Source: Rugosibacter sp.
GTDB taxonomy: Bacteria; Pseudomonadota; Gammaproteobacteria; Burkholderiales; Rhodocyclaceae
Length of the DNA stretch: 57,650 nt
Reading direction: 5' to 3'
Assembly (NCBI GenBank): GCA_030645365.1
Contig: JAUSMB010000002.1
Coordinates: forward strand, 1-57,650
The position numbers were made by a program, and so were the translations under genes. Every line of letters begins with the position of its first letter. The stretch's first letter is position 1. Below the pieces are notes generated by a model. That model worked only from the letters and a program-made list of their open reading frames with translations. It was not told where the DNA came from and did no database searches. This document shows, piece after piece, positions 53,809 through 57,650 of the stretch.

Positions 53809-54979
53809 CGCTGCTCTGCTTGGCCTGAACGCCCTGCAAAGTTAATCCGGCAGCAGCCAATGCCTGTTGCAAAGCGGGCATTGCCTGCCGCAATTCCGAC
53901 AAGGCGACATCCGACATCTGCAGCTTAAGCTGGACATTCTGACCACTTAACTGTACGCGGGCATCAATTTCACCCAAGCGCGGCAGCGCAAGGTGTAGTG
54001 TCGTTCGCCAAGCGGTAGCGTCTTCCGTTACAACACCGGCTTCAGGCGCATCGCGCTCGATTGTCCACTCGATCATCTGCTTGGGCCAAACCTCCCCATG
54101 CCATACCAGACGTTGGGTTGCAGCGGCTTCGATCTGCTGCTGCACTAACGGACGTAAATCATCTGGCATAGTCAAAGCCGTTGCTATCGGGTTTGCCGAC
54201 GAAGACATTTCTGCCGCCAATGCATTGTTGCTGGCCACACCTCCACCGAACAGTTTTTGCAGCAGCGCAATTGGGGAAGCGCTGCTTGTTGCCGCTTCAC
54301 GCCGTATCGCCAGCGTCGATTTTTCTGCCGATGACTCGGCCTCGTGAGCACCACCAAAGGCCGCCCGCGTTTCGGATTGCGCATATTGCCCTTGCGGCTC
54401 TGCCAGCAAACTCGTCAGCGAGCGCTGGCCCAGCGCCCACTGCACTTGATGCGCTTCGTAAAACAGCCCGCTGGTACTTACTGCCTGCGCAAGCTGCGTT
54501 GGCAAACGCTGCGCCAAATCTGCCGCACTCATCGCCGCCAGAGACAACAACGGCTGCCCCTGTGTCAGCCTCGCGGGTGCTGCTGCCTCACCTTCACGAG
54601 GCAACAGCGAAGCCAGCAATTGGCCAAGGTTAGAAAATGTACTACGTTGAAAAGGTTCAACAATCGCTCCTCGCCCAGCATCGACCGATTGCGCCACAAT
54701 TTTTGCCACAACGGCCCCTGGCGTGCGGCCAACCACGACCAGTTCCAGCGTATCCCCAGCCTTGACGCTTTCGGGCAGGGCAAGCGTCAATGATCTTCCG
54801 GCAACCAGCGCCTTGTAGGTATTTTCTGGCAGGACTTCCTGAATACGTGCGCGAAACACCTGCCCTGACTGAAGATCAGGCAAGTCGGCAGGAATTTCCG
54901 CCACTGGGCGTAGTGGATTTACTGGGACATCGGTCTGACTACGAACCTGAACACCCACCGGGGTGGGAACCATTACCAT
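53801..54979 (-). CDS. Second FliK-like protein
   Basis: The 392-residue protein has the FliK C-terminal plan: a hook-like domain (MIEWTIERDAPEAGVV, WRTTLHLALPRLGEIDARVQ, ELRQAMPALQQALAAAGLTL) after a long Ala/Ser/Gln region. The N-terminus (QVFRARIQEVLPENTYKALV) looks like a small beta domain, unlike the true FliK at 25659-26822. AAAGGAG precedes the ATG. A degenerate copy of the dispersed element is read as EKSTLAIRR. It is coupled to FlhX, so the two may form a second specificity-switch module; that is inference. Confidence 0.85.
   Translation of the reverse strand: MVMVPTPVGVQVRSQTDVPVNPLRPVAEIPADLPDLQSGQVFRARIQEVLPENTYKALVAGRSLTLALPESVKAGDTLELVVVGRTPGAVVAKIVAQSVDAGRGAIVEPFQRSTFSNLGQLLASLLPREGEAAAPARLTQGQPLLSLAAMSAADLAQRLPTQLAQAVSTSGLFYEAHQVQWALGQRSLTSLLAEPQGQYAQSETRAAFGGAHEAESSAEKSTLAIRREAATSSASPIALLQKLFGGGVASNNALAAEMSSSANPIATALTMPDDLRPLVQQQIEAAATQRLVWHGEVWPKQMIEWTIERDAPEAGVVTEDATAWRTTLHLALPRLGEIDARVQLSGQNVQLKLQMSDVALSELRQAMPALQQALAAAGLTLQGVQAKQSSDG
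54301..54324 (+). repeat. Dispersed 24-bp element, copy 10 (in second fliK-like gene)
   Basis: GCCGTATCGC is followed by CAGCGTCGA and TTTTT; this is the only copy with a changed core. It is antisense to the gene and read as EKSTLAIRR. Confidence 0.7.
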
Positions 54980-55068
54980 GACTGGTCACTCCTTTGGGCG
55001 GGGAGGCAAACCCTTTAGCGCCATGCTTTACCTACGCAAAACAAGGCTCACAAATATTCAAGGATGGC

Positions 55069-55449
55069 TCATCCGAATGCAGCCTCCGTGGCGAAGCCCC
55101 CATTGGATAGCGCATCCATAACGGCATACGCATGATGCACTTTTCGGCGCTGGTGTTGACTCCCCAGAAACTGGCGCACATTGTCCATCCACGGCTCAAC
55201 ATGGCGGCGGATTTCGGCATCATTCTCAAGAACCTTCCCGATCATGGCTGCTTTTCGCGCCCGTTCGGCCTCGCTCAAGGATTCAACACCCACGCCGTCC
55301 TCCGTCATGAGTTTATCGCGCAGTATGGAAACACAGCCCTCCAGCGCGATAAGCTTATCCCACTCATTGGCCTGCGCAGCCACCACCATCTGCGCGGATA
55401 GCGCATGCATTTCTTCATAGATACCGAGTTGACCGGACACTGGCGTCAT
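55069..55449 (-). CDS. fliT: Flagellar FliT-type chaperone
   Basis: FliT is the export chaperone for the filament cap FliD. ATG 55449 gives 126 residues with the helical pattern LGIYEEMHALSAQMVVAAQA, NEWDKLIALEGCVSILRDKL and VLENDAEIRRHVEPWMDNVR. The frame extension to 55521 lies inside fliS and is rejected. It follows fliS after 8 nt. The tail carries a diverged copy of the dispersed element, read as QHQRRKV. A paralogue lies at 4341-4694. Confidence 0.9.
   Translation of the reverse strand: MTPVSGQLGIYEEMHALSAQMVVAAQANEWDKLIALEGCVSILRDKLMTEDGVGVESLSEAERARKAAMIGKVLENDAEIRRHVEPWMDNVRQFLGSQHQRRKVHHAYAVMDALSNGGFATEAAFG
55141..55160 (-). repeat. Dispersed 24-bp element, copy 11 (in fliT, diverged)
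   Basis: On the minus strand GTCAACAC is followed by CAGCGCCGA and AAA. The core is exact but both flanks have changed. It is sense to fliT and read as HQRR, as in copy 6. Confidence 0.55.
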
Positions 55450-55457
55450 GGCGAGAC

Positions 55458-55889
55458 TCAGGCAGCAACCTTGTTCTTTTGGTGTGCAAGGACTGCCGGA
55501 GCATCGGCAATCTCTTCCCACGCCGACTTGATCTCACCCAGCAGGAAAGTCACCTCATTCAACGCGGCCTGATCATCATGTAAATTGGCATGTAGCAGGC
55601 GTCTACACATATAGTCGTAGAGCGCTGCCAGCCGATTTGCCAACTCATCGGCTGTAGAAAAATCGAGACTAGCTGCCAATCCACTGGAAATAATATCGAT
55701 CGCCTGAGAGATCGCTTGGCCTTTCTCGGCAACCTGTTTTTGTTGCATTGCATTACTGGCCTTGGCAATAGCAAGCAACGCTCCATCGTAAAGCATCAAA
55801 ATTAACTGATGGGGGCTAGCGGTCGCAACACTGGTTTCCAGGCCGACCTTGGCATACGTTTGTGCGGCGTTGGGGGTAGCAAAGGACAT
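55458..55889 (-). CDS. fliS: Flagellin chaperone FliS
   Basis: FliS binds the flagellin C-terminus and prevents early polymerisation. The 143-residue product has the family start AAQTYAKVGLETSVATASPH, the QLILMLYDGALLAIAKASNA helix and ALYDYMCRRLLHANLHDDQA, all typical. It lies between fliD and fliT, with 14 nt to fliD. Confidence 0.95.
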   Translation of the reverse strand: MSFATPNAAQTYAKVGLETSVATASPHQLILMLYDGALLAIAKASNAMQQKQVAEKGQAISQAIDIISSGLAASLDFSTADELANRLAALYDYMCRRLLHANLHDDQAALNEVTFLLGEIKSAWEEIADAPAVLAHQKNKVAA

Positions 55890-55903
55890 GAGGTTCTCCG
55901 GGA

Positions 55904-57289
55904 CTAGTTGCTCGAGGTTTTGAATTGTTGCGTCAGGTATTGGCTGGTTTTTTGCATGTTTGCCATCATCGTATCCAGTGCAGTGAACTGGGCGCGAAAG
56001 CGGGCCTCGATTTTTGCCAGGCGCAGATTCAGCGCGTCGCGGCTGTTGCCAATCTCCTTGATCGAGGCAGCGATTCCATCCGTGCGGCTGGCGATCAGGC
56101 CATCGAATCCAATGCTGGTTCTCAACACTGAACTAAAGCGTACGGCAATACCCTCGTTACCCACCGTGGTTTGCGTGAATAAGGCCGTCACATCTTTGCC
56201 CGGGTCGGCCAGCGCCGCAGCCAGTTTGGTGCTGTCGGTCGCCAGCGTGCCATCTTTTTGCACCGTGATGCCAATATCCGATAGCGAGCTGATGCCGCCC
56301 GCAATGCCAGTGATGGTGGTGTGCACGAGGTCGCTCAGTTGTCCTTGAAGGGAGCGCACCGTACTGTCGCCATTGAGTATCGCGGCCACTTTAGTCGCTG
56401 CATTAAAGCTTGAATTGGTCTTCAGCAGGCCCACGGCATCGTTGTAGGCCTTGATGAAGGTAGTAACGGCTGACGTAATGGTTTCCGTGTTGCGATCTAT
56501 CGTCAGTGTTGCTGTGCCCGGTGCGGCCAGTGTGCCCTTGGTCAGTTTGAAGGTGACGCCCTCGATCGCATCCGTAACCGTGTTGGAGGAGCGGATGATG
56601 TCAATTCCGTTGATGTTGAACAGCGCATTATCAGCGGGCTGGGTCTGAAACAGGCTGGCAGAATCCAGTCCCGAAAGCGGGTTAGTGCCGCCGCTGCCCG
56701 AATCTGTAGCGGTAACGCTAATGGGACCTGCCGAGCCACTGGTATTGGACGTCAGCACCAGCCGGTTGGTGGTGCCATCGTTCAGAATGGTCGCGGTCAC
56801 GCCAGCCTGCGAATCATTGATCGCCTGGCGAATTCCTGCCAGCGTGTTGTTGTTGCTGTCGATCGTGACGTTGACGGCGGCACCACCGCCGATGGAAATG
56901 GCCAGGGTGCCGGTATTGAACGTGTCCGTCGTCGCCGCATAGTTCGTGGTGCTGCGCAGGGTGTGAAACTTGGCCAGTTGCGTCACGCTCAAGGTATAAC
57001 TGCCTGCCGCTGCCGCACTAGACGCCGAGGCGGTAACCACGGTCGCGTCAGAAACAGCAACCGATTTGGCATTGAAGGTGGTCGTTGCCGCCAGGGCGGC
57101 GGCGGCCGTTTGCAGGCTGGACAAGGCGCCCTTGATCGAGCCGTAGGCCGTCAATTTGGCGTTGTAGTTGGCTTCTTTGGTCGTCAGCCGGGTCAGGGGG
57201 ATACGCTCCAGCTCCATCAGCTTGGCGACGATACCGTTGACGTCCAGCCCGGAGGCGATACCTGGCGATGAAATAGAACTTGTGGGCAT
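55904..57289 (-). CDS. fliD: Filament cap protein FliD (HAP2)
   Basis: FliD is the filament cap that folds exported flagellin. The 461-residue product starts SSPGIASGLDVNGIVAKLME with LERIPLTRLTTKEANYNAKL, has a variable Thr/Ala-rich centre, and ends AQFTALDTMMANMQKTSQYL with TQQFKTSSN. A good GAAGGAG site precedes ATG 57289. It heads the fliD-fliS-fliT unit and diverges from fliC. Confidence 0.96.
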   Translation of the reverse strand: MPTSSISSPGIASGLDVNGIVAKLMELERIPLTRLTTKEANYNAKLTAYGSIKGALSSLQTAAAALAATTTFNAKSVAVSDATVVTASASSAAAAGSYTLSVTQLAKFHTLRSTTNYAATTDTFNTGTLAISIGGGAAVNVTIDSNNNTLAGIRQAINDSQAGVTATILNDGTTNRLVLTSNTSGSAGPISVTATDSGSGGTNPLSGLDSASLFQTQPADNALFNINGIDIIRSSNTVTDAIEGVTFKLTKGTLAAPGTATLTIDRNTETITSAVTTFIKAYNDAVGLLKTNSSFNAATKVAAILNGDSTVRSLQGQLSDLVHTTITGIAGGISSLSDIGITVQKDGTLATDSTKLAAALADPGKDVTALFTQTTVGNEGIAVRFSSVLRTSIGFDGLIASRTDGIAASIKEIGNSRDALNLRLAKIEARFRAQFTALDTMMANMQKTSQYLTQQFKTSSN

Positions 57290-57312
57290 GTGTGTACTCC
57301 TTCTGGTTGACT

Positions 57313-57339
57313 ATAACGGAAGCTCTTACGAAATCTGTA
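57313..57339 (-). promoter_or_regulatory. Possible sigma28 promoter of fliDST
   Basis: The minus strand reads TACA, a 15-nt spacer and TCCGTTAT. Spacing fits sigma28 but there are several mismatches to TAAA-N15-GCCGATAA. Position, 24 nt before the fliD ATG, supports it only weakly. Confidence 0.35.
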
Positions 57340-57404
57340 GGGTTATCTTTTCAAATGTACATGCCTGGCGCGCACTCACAGCGAACTACAAAGAAAAATT
57401 ATCC

Positions 57405-57431
57405 TAAAGTTTTACGCCAATCGCCCGTTAA
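57405..57431 (+). promoter_or_regulatory. Sigma28 (FliA) promoter of fliC
   Basis: TAAA, a 15-nt spacer and CCCGTTAA fit the sigma28 consensus with two mismatches in the -10 half. It lies 92 nt before the fliC ATG, leaving a leader of about 80 nt. Confidence 0.7.
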
Positions 57432-57523
57432 AGATTACAACTGCGGTGATCCTGCTTTGCAATTCAAGCAAACCGGAGGAGTAGATACCAACGAATTCCG
57501 TTTTTTAATCAAGGAGAATTTTC

Positions 57524-57650
57524 ATGGCACAAGTCATTAATACCAACGTCGCTTCCTTATTCGGCCAGAACGCACTGAACAAATCCAATAACGCACTGCA
57601 AACCGCAATGCAACGCTTATCCTCGGGCCTTCGCATCAATAGTGCCAAGG
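57524..57650 (+). CDS. fliC: Flagellin FliC, 5' part (runs off the window)
   Basis: Only the first 42 codons are present. The translation [20 protein letters not shown] then [20 protein letters not shown] is the conserved D0/D1 start of bacterial flagellin, with the usual [10 protein letters not shown] helix. A strong AAGGAG ribosome-binding site precedes the ATG, and a sigma28 promoter lies upstream. It is divergent from fliDST rather than upstream of them on the same strand, which is the more common order. Confidence 0.95.
   Translation, partial: MAQVINTNVASLFGQNALNKSNNALQTAMQRLSSGLRINSAK

Noticed and set aside
1-57650. CRISPR arrays, tRNA or rRNA genes, insertion sequences, phage genes
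   Set aside because: No regularly spaced repeats, no tRNA-like cloverleaf sequences, no transposase or integrase motifs were seen in reading the window.

Overview
The window is a betaproteobacterial chromosome segment. Gene content and moderate GC fit a Nitrosomonadales-like (for example Gallionella-type) lineage, but that placement is an inference from gene style, not a measured phylogeny. About 47 kb holds an almost complete set of flagellar structural, export and regulatory genes. The left 17 kb is mostly housekeeping. FlhF/FlhG and the FlrB/FlrC two-component pair suggest polar flagella under a sigma54 then sigma28 cascade. The top-level activator (FlrA/FleQ or FlhDC) and all che genes are absent here.

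Layout. 1-422: no supportable gene. 0.4-10 kb: a BepA-like M48 protease diverges from moaC and a heme A synthase; then greB, an unexpected FliT-like gene, an XanB2-type chorismatase, rdgC, lolA and ftsK. 10-17 kb: the motAB stator, a GGDEF diguanylate cyclase, a membrane-anchored methyltransferase overlapping a lipoprotein gene, and a secreted alpha-carbonic anhydrase-like protein with one zinc ligand replaced. 17-31 kb: fliE and flrBC on the minus strand, then fliFGHIJ, fliK and fliLMNOPQR on the plus strand. 31-44 kb: a lipoprotein, flgLKJIHGFEDCB on the minus strand, and flgA and flgMN on the plus strand. 44-53 kb: the operon flhB-flhA-flhF-flhG-fliA-motC-motD (minus strand). 53-57.6 kb: ycgR, an FlhB C-terminal paralogue (FlhX), a second FliK-like gene, fliT, fliS and fliD on the minus strand, then divergently the first 42 codons of flagellin fliC.

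How it fits together. FlrB phosphorylates FlrC, which should activate sigma54 promoters. I see strong sigma54 matches before fliE, fliK, flgK and flgB. A palindrome, GCGGCAA-N3-TTGCCGC, lies in the leader or upstream region of four flagellar units (flrB/fliF, flgK, flgB/flgA, flhB); it is the best candidate for the FlrC site. FliA (sigma28) with FlgM then controls late genes; sigma28 matches precede flgM and fliC. Two stator pairs, a PilZ brake (YcgR) and a diguanylate cyclase suggest c-di-GMP control of motor output.

The most unusual signal is a dispersed element of about 24 bp (5' part GCCGTMTCRC, core CAGCGCCGA, 3' part CTTTTT) present 11 times in 57.6 kb, in both orientations. Nine copies lie inside coding regions, read in four different translations and mostly placed in linkers or tails. 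It resembles a DNA-uptake-type signal or a tiny interspersed repeat, and I cannot match it to a described one. No rRNA, tRNA, CRISPR array, insertion sequence or convincing intrinsic terminator was seen.
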